From Euperipatoides rowelli (lineage: Eukaryota; Onychophora; Udeonychophora; Euonychophora; Peripatopsidae): DNA of 11,159 nt. The stretch lies in NCBI GenBank assembly GCA_003024985.2, contig PXIH01S0018765.1; one strand, 5' to 3'. Below, one piece after another: positions 1-7,463 of this stretch (its first letter is position 1; every line of letters begins with the position of its first letter). The position numbers and the translations under genes were made by a program. The notes below the pieces were generated by a model. It had not been told where the DNA came from and did not search any database. It saw nothing but the letters and a program-made list of their open reading frames with translations.

Positions 1-1043
1 GTCTAGGTATATACTGTATATTCTTTCAATTTTATCTAACCGTAAAATTTGATTGCCAATACTAAGAAGCGTGTATTCATAAAGTCCTCGGTTTTCAGAT
101 AGATCACTATAGTTTAAAGCTGACAATCATTCATTTAGTTTAATCAACCATTTTAGACATTTCATGAACCATTAAGCCCTAACAAAACAGAAAAAAAAAG
201 GGCAATTAATTGATCGCTACAATATTCTCAAGATCTAATGTTTTTCTATATTCTAAGAAATTTCGTTGAACCAGACATAATCAATATTATTATTTTGCAT
301 CAGGTTTAAATTTATTATGTAGTCTTTTTTTTCAAATTACGTTTTTAATTCTAATTTAAGTTCAATTTTTATTTGAATATAGAATTGTCAAATTATTGTT
401 ATAGTCTATAGCTAATATATAAAAAATAATTCTCAATACGACATTGTTTTGCTTTCAAATAGAATTCACTCTACACCAATTCTTTAGAAAATTCATTTGT
501 CTATTATTAGGTACTTTTATTCAAAGATACTTTTTACCAATAACTACACATTGTATTAATTGATCAATGCCCAAATTTATACACAATTTTTTTTTTTTTT
601 TTAATTTTTGGGAATTTTTTTTATGCTTATTGTTACAAATTTAAAATGATTATTTCCAAAATAGACTATATTGTTCCATGGATCACTAACGGATACATAA
701 TGGTACCAGATAAATTTTGCACAACATACTGTAAAGGTGTTGTGTTCCTCAAAGAGATTCACTTTGTTTTTTTTAAATAAATTTCCTATTATTCACAGTA
801 AATTCATTTAATGCAGGAGAGATTATTAGCAAGTAAATAGAAATACCAGGTTCCTATGACACGTGGCATACTAGGTTAACCCCCCCCNAAAAATAGATCT
901 TAAGCATTTCCTTTTTGTTGGAAAATATTTATCTTACAGTTTTTTTTTTTAAATAATGGTAAAGTATAATATTTATTTTACGATATTAAGTTCGGTATAA
1001 TAAAATTTATGGATTACTTATTCAAAAATTAGAAATACTAAAA
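1..1043. other. AT-rich intergenic DNA, no gene seen
   Basis: I see no coding frame of useful length, no RNA gene and no element boundary here. It contains A/T homopolymers (for example the T run near 588-602), a perfect 10-base palindrome ATTGATCAAT at 559-568, and a C run at 880-887 that ends in an undetermined base at 888. A CACGTGG motif at about 861 is an E-box/G-box-like hexamer, but it stands alone and has no gene beside it. Confidence 0.6.
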
Positions 1044-1181
1044 TGGCAATAAATAACATGTATCAAAAAAAAATTATGGTATAAGAAGGGGAAAAATTAA
1101 TCGATTATTGATCGATAATCAGTTAAAAATTTTAATCTACTCCCACCCTTAATTTTTTGATATAATGAACCGTTAGGCCAA
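1044..1181. mobile_element. Candidate small inverted-repeat element, copy 1 (weak)
   Basis: The right arm at 1153-1181 (TTTTTTGATATAATGAACCG and following bases) is nearly identical, in reverse complement, to 5971-5997. A weaker left arm at 1044-1070 shares TGGC at its outer end and TGTATCAAAAAA at its inner end, in the opposite orientation. This is the same head-to-head layout as the copy at 5971-6078. The interior holds a partly palindromic stretch around 1100-1122 (CGATTATTGATCGATAATCA). No transposase and no clear target duplication are visible. That it is a MITE is inference; the near-identity of the right arm to the distant copy is seen directly. Confidence 0.35.
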
Positions 1182-1184
1182 AAT

Positions 1185-1546
1185 ATTGAATGGTAAAACC
1201 CGTACATTAAAAATCTGCCTTTTCTCTTGCAATTTTTCTACTTAAAAAAAAATTGAGTTACATAATTTAAAAATTGTTTGCTAACAAAATTTATCTTTTT
1301 TTTTTTTTCCATTTATTGAAATATTTTTGCCACCATTTCCCCTCCTAATTTGAAACATATTCCCATCAAAAAATAGTTAACTATCATCTGTCATTTCTCT
1401 CATTGAAGTAATTTGACTCTTTAAAATAAAGAATGCAACACTAAAGTGTAAACCTGTATAGAAAAGATGGAAACATGTTTTGTAAACTGTATGTTGCTAG
1501 TGGAATATTAGGAGCAGATATAGATAAACTAATCGCGCATTAAAAC
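1185..1546. other. AT-rich spacer, no gene seen
   Basis: This is low-complexity A/T sequence with T runs near 1297-1308. The frames are full of stops. The pseudogene that begins at about 1547 may extend further upstream, but I cannot recognise conserved residues before that point. Confidence 0.5.
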
Positions 1547-2714
1547 CACTTATTTCCACCGTCAATCAGTGAGTTGGGAAAGCTCTGAATACTATAAAAA
1601 AAATCAGATATTATGAACTGCATATCATCCGGACTAAATGAAAATCTGTTGTTCCTTGAATCATTGTTCGGCTTGTAGATGGCACAGCTTTTGTACACTG
1701 GTTGCATCCAGGTTCATTAAAAACATTTGATAACTTCACACACAATGTTTTCCTTCCAGTAGTGAAACATCGTCTTTAGAAATATGAAAGACTTGACATT
1801 GTTTTTGATCGATATCTGGAAGAGAGTCTTAAATCTGATACCTGAACAAAATGAGGTTCCTGACAAAGAATTATTGTCAAGCCAAGTACACCTTGATGCA
1901 CTGGTGAATATCAAGTCATCTCTGGGAGATTCAACAGCAAAGGCATTGCACCCTGCAATCATGAAGAAGCAGAAGGACCCCTCTTACATGTGAAAAACTG
2001 TTGAGTCTGACCACACGAATGTTTCAATTGTACAGTTGATTCTGATGTAACTATTGCAGCAGCTATGGTTTTGAAGTTAAAGTCACTGGGCTTGCAAGAC
2101 CTCTCATTTGGAATTGGGAAGAACAGGAAATTTTTCTCACTGACTATTCTTAGACAACATTACAGATGACATAAGATCAGCTGTACAATTTTTCCATGCA
2201 TTCACAGGATGTGACATTGTGTCAGTGTTCTATGGATTATTTTGGAAAAAATGCCTGAAATTACGCCAATTTTCAACTGCTTGTCGACCAATTGTGGAAA
2301 TAGAAGATATTGATTTGGACATGATCGAATGGTTTACAGTACTTCTATATGACATCACAGCCTTCACTAAAAGTGTAAATGAATGTTTCAAAATACTGTT
2401 TACAAAAAAAAAAACGATCTGGTGAAAATATCCCACTAACTCAAGATGCCTTAAGACTTCAGGTCATGCATACAATACTGCAAACAATGATTTGGAAACA
2501 GTCCTTGAATGCTAAATGCAGATTTCACAAATTATGTCTCTTGATGGAGAAAGAGTGCCTCTTGTGGATACAAACTATGGGCAACTATTTCAGAAGCTTC
2601 AAAAAACTGATTTGCTGTCATTGCAAACCATTGTGTTCAAAGAACAGTACATGTGAAAGGTATAGTCTACCCTGTGCATCATTGTGTGCCTGTGATGGAG
2701 AATGTATACAATAA
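1547..2714 (+). pseudogene. Broken copy of a repeat-borne invertebrate protein with a cysteine-rich (tesmin/CXC-like) tail
   Basis: The three forward frames together show conserved blocks in order: FPPSISELGKL in frame 2 from 1547; VDGTAFVHWLHPG, then RLDIVFDRYLEESLK in frame 1 from 1675; IAPCNHEEAEGPLLHV in frame 1 near 1957; TVDSDVTIAAAMVL near 2034; FFHAFTGCDIVSVF in frame 2 near 2191; MPEITPIF in frame 1 near 2250; IEWFTVLLYD and SVNECFKILFTKK in frame 2; ENIPLTQDALRLQV, then a Cys-rich tail ending CASLCACDGECIQ in frame 3, with the stop at 2712-2714. From memory, this order matches uncharacterised multicopy proteins found in many invertebrate genomes, whose tail resembles the tesmin/TSO1 CXC motif. 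In-frame stops at 1777, 1843 and 1852, and several frameshifts (one at an 11-A run, 2404-2414), make it non-functional. An AATAAA lies at 2710. The element type carrying the family and its biochemical role are unknown to me. Confidence 0.75.
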
Positions 2715-2887
2715 ATAGAGTAACTTTTATGAATGAATTATTTTAAAAAGAGATTTCTTGTTCTATGTTAAAAATAAATATAGTGTGCAAAACCTGGATA
2801 ATTTTTTCAATCCCTGATAGACTTATTTAATTGATATTGCTAATTAGTCTCCAATTTTTTTACTTAGGCTATTTCCCCTATATTTGG

Positions 2888-3067
2888 CGTCGGTGTGATA
2901 TTGCTTTATCACATCGACTGCCGTTTATTTATTTTGTAAATAGTTTTCATTATTGTAACATTTTTATTATTATTTATTATTTAAAACATGATTGGAGAAT
3001 ATCTACAAGCATTTCATCTATTTGTGGAGACTATTTGTTGTGCTACATCAATTTTCATTGCCACGTT
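2888..3067. repeat. Repeat A: partial copy of the repeat at 4886-5080
   Basis: From CGTCGGTGTGAT onward this segment aligns almost base for base with 4886-5080, differing by scattered substitutions and short insertions in T-rich stretches. Near its left end is a 7-bp stem hairpin, TGTGATA/TATCACA (2894-2900 and 2907-2913), that is conserved in the other copy. The match stops at the undetermined base 3068, after which the sequence is unrelated to the other copy. The long open frame across it (2831-3112) looks accidental, because repeat B does not keep it. Confidence 0.85.
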
Positions 3068-3120
3068 NCCCTAGGTAAGATGTTTGAAGCCATGGAAAAA
3101 AATCTTCCATAACCACTCAG

Positions 3121-3455
3121 CTGGGACGTGAAACTGTCCAACCTTCCCAGCATATGTCTTCAACATGTATTCAGTCAGCATGGCTACTGACTGAATCCGA
3201 GTGTCGGGGACAAAGTGGTTCACTTTCTGCTGTTTTATTTAATATTTACTTGAAAGATATTGCTTGCAGGTAATTCAAACAAATGTAAATATATGCTGAT
3301 GAGTAATATACAGCGAAATTTATAATATTAATAAACATAAGAAACTGCAAGACCATTTTAGTGTCATTGCAAGAAAGTGCAAAAAACAACATCTGATTTT
3401 TAACACTGAAAACTTAGGCATAAACAATAAAAAAAATGTAAATATTTCTTAATGA
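3121..3455 (+). pseudogene. Decayed non-LTR retrotransposon reverse transcriptase fragment
   Basis: In frame 1, residues around 3205-3270 read RGQSGSLSAVLFNIYLKDI, which resembles the RT core block usually seen as VRQGxxLSPLLFNIYxxDL. After a stop at 3271, the same frame gives IYADE near 3289, a degraded form of the catalytic YADD box with the last Asp replaced. A shift to frame 3 at about 3330 gives a segment like KKLQDHFSVIARKCKKQHLIFNTEN, written here in two parts: KKLQDHFSVIARKC and KKQHLIFNTEN. This resembles the region after the catalytic box in LINE RTs. The copy is short, has stops and cannot be active. Clade is not assignable. It could belong with one of the flanking repeats, but nothing proves that. 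Confidence 0.5.
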
Positions 3456-3541
3456 TAATAAAATTAAGTCAGAAATTGATCACAAAGATCTAGAATTGAA
3501 TTTTGATTCAAATATGTTATAAAAGATATTTTCTGATCGTA

Positions 3542-3687
3542 AATGATCAAAGAAAGCACATGGTTGTGTTGTTGGTATTATTGACATTCTGTGAGATGAA
3601 ATATCATGTGACCTAGTCACATGATCTCTCGTCACTTTTAAAATGGAGTCTTTTATCGAATAACTCCTCCACTTCACCTCACTCATC
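3542..3687. repeat. Direct repeat R1 with palindromic core
   Basis: From AATGATCAAAGAAA to ACTCATC this segment aligns with 4337-4492 in the same orientation, with scattered substitutions and one short indel after AAAATGGAG. At its centre is a perfect 10-bp inverted repeat, ATCATGTGAC (3603-3612) and GTCACATGAT (3616-3625), separated by three bases. No coding potential is shared between the copies. It is probably a fragment of an interspersed repeat. Confidence 0.85.
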
Positions 3688-4202
3688 AATCACTGTTTTT
3701 AGTTTGCCATCCCCATATGTTTAGTAGGAGTTGTGGGTCCATAAAGAAAGGGTGGATTCTGTGTGACATCCTTTACCTGAACAAGTATAGCCGCACCTAT
3801 TGTATAAATAATGTGGTCCAATACTCTTTAGTTCATTTCTAAAGTTACCCGACTATTAATCTTTATTATTTGTTTTACAATCAGTTTGAAACTAGTCAGA
3901 ATTTCTTCACATTCTTATTGGTTTGTTATTCTTGAATAATGGATAATATTACCTACTTGGTTAGTACATTATGTGTAAACACTCTGTGCAGTGTAGAGGA
4001 TTATGACTGTGATTTGTGTCAAAAGAAAAGCAATTTGTAACCTTTGTATTTAACATGACCATTATTGATAATATGACCCGTTGCATGCTAGTCAAAATAA
4101 TGTTGATTCCCAGTATCAAATAGTCTAACCTGTTTATTTTGAGAAGGATATTTCCCATTAGAGGAATTCTGTGTAATCACACTCACAAGTTAATACAGTT
4201 GG
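3688..4202. other. Unassigned spacer between direct repeats R1 and R2
   Basis: I recognise no protein motif, RNA gene or element end in this stretch. Base composition is slightly less AT-rich than the first kilobase. An open frame of 65 codons on the minus strand (3961-4158) has no recognisable motif and is probably chance. Confidence 0.5.
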
Positions 4203-4269
4203 CTCCCCATTGGGATCCTGGTCTACCGCATTACAAGTGGGGAACTAAAAAAAAATTACCAATGGGGAG
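4203..4269. repeat. Perfect 11-bp inverted repeat (hairpin), possible SINE or tRNA-like remnant
   Basis: CTCCCCATTGG (4203-4213) and CCAATGGGGAG (4259-4269) are exact reverse complements separated by 45 bases. On the minus strand the interior reads CTTGTAATGCGGTAGACC, which looks like a threonine tRNA anticodon loop and 3' stem, followed by a poor match to a pol III B box. A tRNA-derived SINE scrap is possible, but no full cloverleaf or A box can be drawn, so I call only the hairpin. Confidence 0.5.
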
Positions 4270-4336
4270 GGGTGAAGTGTAAAGGATACTTAACTTCAAA
4301 AACAAATACCATTAGGTGTTTATGTTCCTATTTCAT

Positions 4337-4492
4337 AATGATCAAAGAAAACACATGGTTGAATTGTTGGTATTATTGACATTCTGCATGATGAAATATC
4401 ATGTGACTAAGTCACATGACCTCTCATCACCTTTAAAATGGAGACACCATTTAAAAACATCATATAACTCCTCCACTTTATCTTGCTCATCC
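4337..4492. repeat. Direct repeat R2 with palindromic core
   Basis: This is the second copy of the repeat at 3542-3687, in the same orientation and about 795 bp downstream. The palindromic core is kept, with arms at 4398-4407 and 4411-4420, but the outermost pair is lost (TCATGTGAC/GTCACATGA remains) and the three-base loop differs. It carries about 10 extra bases after AAAATGGAG compared with R1. Confidence 0.85.
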
Positions 4493-4885
4493 AAGTTAGT
4501 AGAAGAAGAGCTGAAAAAACTAGCGTAAGTTAATAAAGGGGGGGGGGGGGGGGGGAGTAAAGGCTTTGGGAGTGTTTAATGTAGAAAACTTTAGGAGTTC
4601 AAATCATAAACAACTAAAAAAAATTTAGACTGTTCTCAACTAAAAAAGTAATTGTCAAGTGGGAGATTATTTTTAAATAGGACTTGGTACTAATGATAAA
4701 AGCCGAGGGGAAAAAATACAACTAGGTATAGTACATCGATAAACAAAAGCAAAACAAAAACAAAACAACTAGGCCTAGCCAAGCATGATTAAAAGTGCTT
4801 ATAAAATGGTTATCCTACATTAACCAAGCACTTGCTGTATATTATTAGTATTTATGCATCTAATACGTCATCAATATGGCAATGA
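4493..4885. other. Unassigned spacer with an 18-G tract
   Basis: The run of 18 G at 4538-4555 is the most striking base-composition outlier in the window. Further on there is an A-rich AAAACA-type stretch at about 4741-4766, the perfect palindrome CTAGGCCTAG at 4769-4778, and a 7-bp inverted pair ACGTCAT/ATGACGT close to the left end of repeat B (4864-4890). No coding frame or RNA gene is visible. Confidence 0.5.
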
Positions 4886-5802
4886 CGTCGGGTGTGATAT
4901 TGCTTTATCACATCGACTGCCGTTTTTTATTTATTTTGTAAATAGTTTTCATTATTGTAACAGTGTAACTTATATTTTTTCTTATTTATTATTTAAAACA
5001 TGATTGGAGAATATCCACAAGCATTTCATCTTATTTGTGGAGACTATTTGTTGCGCTACATCAATTTTCACTGCCACCTTGCTTGGAATGGTTGCAGTTC
5101 ATTAATAGTCTTTACCCCCTTCATTCAAGATTAGATGTTTAGTTTTGTTCATGTTTAATCATGTTTTAGTTCATTTCTTTTCCTAACTAAAAGAACGTTC
5201 TACAGAATTATGGTCATTCTTGGATATTTTTTTTTTTACCAACCTGGTTTGAAATCAATTACTCCTGGCCAAGCAAGTTTCCAATTTACGTTAAATTCTT
5301 ACATTAGCCTACTCTTATAACATGGAATGTGACTATTTTTTTCTCTCAGCTCATTGCTGTTATATCATCTCTTCTCGGAAAATTTTCATCCAAATTAGTT
5401 CCGATTATTATTAACCACAGTATTAGCAGTATACAGTATGATGTTTTTATATGTTTGGATCTTCATTACAACCAATTTTAATTCAAATCTTTAAACAGTG
5501 TTAAACTTTATCATTATAGAAGTTGTGGCGGGAAACGCTTAGAAACCTGGCTGGTTTGACGCTTTTAATTTTATCTAGTTTTGGTTTGTAAATACTGACT
5601 TTTATTATTTATTTTTCTACAAATCAACTTATTGTTTGGGATTACATGTAAATATTCCCACATCCTAACAGGCTAGGGAATATATTTTAAACATAAATTT
5701 AATTTTATTATGTTCTAATATAGCTTATAGATCATAGTTGATGTCTAAGGGTTATATTGCATTATATGTTATGTGAAATAAACCTGAATAATAATAATAA
5801 TA
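4886..5802 (+). mobile_element. Repeat B: likely LINE 3' region ending in AATAAA and an (AAT)n tail
   Basis: The left 195 bases match repeat A (2888-3067) and the right 459 bases (5344-5802) match repeat C (7464-7904), so this may be the fullest copy of one element. The 3' end reads GAAATAAACCTGAATAATAA, with a poly(A) signal at 5777-5782 followed by an AAT microsatellite. Such a terminus is typical of some non-LTR retrotransposon 3' UTRs. No conserved protein is readable inside, so it would be UTR sequence. The middle part (5081-5343) has no second copy in the window, and its membership in the same element is inferred only from position. Confidence 0.6.
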
Positions 5803-5966
5803 GTCAAAGTAATAAAAGAGCAATGTAATTGTACAGTATATTAAATTATGAGCTGAAAACCTTTGTTCATGTTCATCATTTATACCAGACTTCCATTAAT
5901 GATTTTATGGTGGGAAAAAGTTGCATATAGTGGTTTTGCCAATATTTTAATGTATTACAAAATACA
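5803..5966. other. Short spacer, nothing recognised
   Basis: This stretch lies between the AAT tail of repeat B and the next inverted-repeat element. A short plus-strand open frame begins at 5863 and runs through the arm of that element. It has no motif and is probably chance. Confidence 0.4.
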
Positions 5967-5970
5967 ATTT

Positions 5971-6078
5971 TGGCCTAACGGTTCATTGTATCAAAAAAAT
6001 ATTAACATTTTGTTTAGAGAATTTTATGATGAACATTTTTTTGTATAAAACGTTTTTTGATAAAATGTGCCGTTTTGG
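5971..6078. mobile_element. Candidate small inverted-repeat element (MITE-like), copy 2
   Basis: The left arm at 5971-5997 (TGGCCTAACGGTTCATTGTA, then TCAAAAAA) and the right arm at 6053-6078 (TTTTTTGATAAAATGTGCCG, then TTTTGG) are imperfect reverse complements, agreeing at about 20 of 25 positions. About 55 AT-rich bases lie between them. The left arm is nearly identical, in reverse complement, to 1152-1184. There is no clear target duplication. The element sits just past the 3' end of the recognisable LINE coding remnant that begins at 6109, so it could also be structured UTR sequence of that LINE. Confidence 0.45.
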
Positions 6079-6371
6079 AAATACTGCCAAAAAAACACTT
6101 TATGATGACTATTGTCCCCCTCCTCTTTGCCCCAGGGGGTGATATGGTAGATAGGCTGTGCAAAATTTCATGCTGGTATCCACAAATGAACTTTCAAGAG
6201 ACTTAACAGAATGCACTAATAGTTCAAAAAGGAGTTTCCCAGAATGATGCCTCAAGGCCCCCTTTTTTTTTTGCACAGACTCCAGTACCCTTACCTGATA
6301 CTTTATTAAAATGGGATTCTTTACAGGGGCCCAATATTTCCGAGCATACGTGATAAATGATATACTGTATG

Positions 6372-6379
6372 TCATTATC
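6372..6379. repeat. Left target-site duplication of the hAT MITE
   Basis: TCATTATC directly precedes the CAGGGGTGC terminus. Its partner TCATTTTC follows the other terminus at 6729-6736 with one mismatch. Confidence 0.85.
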
Positions 6380-6728
6380 CAGGGGTGCAGAATATGTCAG
6401 AATGCCCAAACCATGTTCGGAGGAAATTAACGGCCCTGGGGGAAATTTTTTAAACACTGATTAAATAAGAAATTATAAAATTAAACATTTTAAGTTAGAA
6501 GTTGAGAATATAATTAGTTACCTTTAACCCACCTGCCATATAACACTTAACAAGAATGCTAAACTGTTAAAAAAAAAAAAAAAATTTTTTTAAGTAAATT
6601 TAGAACATAATCCAATCATCGTCATTTCTCTCTCTGAACAACCTTGGGTAAAATGCTGGGGAAATTTTGCCAAAATAATTCAATGTTCTGGGTGAAATTT
6701 TTTTGCCTGAAAATATTTTGCACCCCTG
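6380..6728. mobile_element. Non-autonomous hAT transposon (MITE), 349 bp, with target duplication
   Basis: The termini CAGGGGTGCAGAATAT (from 6380) and ATATTTTGCACCCCTG (to 6728) are inverted repeats matching at 15 of 16 positions, and CAGGGGTGC is a classic hAT-type end. Flanking 8-mers TCATTATC (6372-6379) and TCATTTTC (6729-6736) match at 7 of 8 positions, and 8 bp is the hAT target length. The interior has no coding capacity. It carries three copies of a subterminal motif CTGGG(G/T)GAAATTTT or close variants (6436, 6656, 6688), which could be transposase-binding sites by analogy with other hAT elements. It lies inside the minus-strand LINE remnant, so it inserted later than that LINE. Confidence 0.88.
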
Positions 6729-6736
6729 TCATTTTC
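6729..6736. repeat. Right target-site duplication of the hAT MITE
   Basis: TCATTTTC follows the GCACCCCTG terminus directly. It differs by one base from the left copy at 6372-6379, as expected for an old insertion. Confidence 0.85.
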
Positions 6737-7324
6737 ATTATTTGAAAGTTGTCATCTAGTTTTAGTCGGTACAGGGTGAATAGTTATTAGAACTTTTTTT
6801 ATCAAGCTGAGCGTCCCATTTTAGGCTGCTTTGAATGTAAATTCAAAGAATTTTTACTGTCAACTATTACAAGTTGAATGCCATTAATTAAAACTGATGG
6901 TAGTTTTTTTTTTTTTGTTTTTTTTTTTTTGTTTTTGTTTATGGAAATCATGATGTAAGAAGCATTTATCAGAGTTGATGGACATGTTAATAATGCTTTT
7001 GAAATGAGTAACTAGGGAATCAGATAAATTGTTGTGGTAGATTGAAATTTGATTGATTCAACACGCATGTAATTGTTAAGTCATCTGCATATTTTAGGTG
7101 GAGCTAGTCGAGGGCTACTTCATTGATCAATATGGCAAAGATAAGACTGCCCAGGAATGATCCCTGAAGACTCCATTATCACACCGAAAGCCATGAATGA
7201 ATTTGTCAGCGTCATGTTTAAACAGTTGGATTCTTTCTGTGAGGTATGATTTAACCCTTTCACTTATATGAGCCAAATTATGCTCTCATTTTGCTCAAAA
7301 ACACAAAGTTAACTTGATTTGTTC

Positions 7325-7462
7325 TAGGGATGCACAGAATATTCGGTAACTATTCGGTATTCAGCCATTCGGCCAAAAAAAATATTTGATATTTGGTGAT
7401 ATTCGGTATTCGGCCCAGTCAAATATTCAGTATTCGGTATTCGGCACAGTCAAATATTCGGT
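7325..7462. mobile_element. Single terminus of a second hAT-like element with TATTCGG repeats
   Basis: TAGGGATGCACAGAATATTC at 7325 resembles the TAGGGATGCACCGA-type ends of hAT-family elements known from many animal genomes (recalled, not searched). The segment carries eight TTCGG pentamers. Its last part is a tandem pair of 31-bp units (7400-7430 and 7431-7461) differing at two positions. The matching opposite end (GTGCATCCCTA) is not in the window, and the segment stops at the undetermined base 7463, after which repeat C begins. It is therefore truncated, or the join at 7463 is artificial. Confidence 0.6.
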
Positions 7463-7463
7463 N

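Larger units (their letters stand above)
6109..7318 (-). pseudogene. Decayed CR1-like LINE reverse transcriptase, split by a hAT MITE
   Basis: Read on the minus strand from about 7318 downward, the order is: LAHISERVKSYLTERIQLF (pre-core region of LINE RTs) near 7270-7211; QGSFLGSLIFAILINEV (RT core) at 7166-7116; the catalytic box KYADDLTI, with YADD at 7091-7080; NSDKCF and INGIQLVIVDS further down; then, beyond the insertion, SFITYARKYWAPVKNPILIK and QVRVLESVQKK, which correspond to the conserved C-terminal region of CR1/Jockey-group LINEs, down to a stop at about 6109. Stops (one just after INEVALD) and frameshifts show it is dead. The 5' half of RT, the endonuclease and ORF1 are missing; homology ends next to the hAT terminus at 7325. 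The clade assignment is from memory of motif style and is tentative. Confidence 0.75.

Noticed and set aside
1717-1962. Minus-strand open frame of 81 codons opposite the pseudogene
   Set aside because: The plus strand carries conserved family blocks here, so this is an antisense shadow.
1547-2714. Pseudogene considered as a spliced gene with introns removing the stops
   Set aside because: Consecutive conserved blocks abut directly with only frame changes and point stops between them; there is no room for introns and no consistent GT-AG borders.
2831-3112. Plus-strand open frame of 93 codons, hydrophobic and apparently membrane-like
   Set aside because: It lies across repeat A and passes through an undetermined base; the same repeat at 4886 has indels that destroy the frame, and hydrophobicity follows from the T-rich sequence.
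3603-3625. The palindrome read as a bacterial operator or terminator
   Set aside because: The window is eukaryotic repeat DNA with no operon, and no T-run or promoter is positioned with it.
3961-4158. Minus-strand open frame of 65 codons
   Set aside because: No motif, no start context or neighbours to support a gene.
4203-4269. Called as a tRNA gene
   Set aside because: Arms pair over 11 bases through where the T arm should be, and A box and acceptor geometry are missing.
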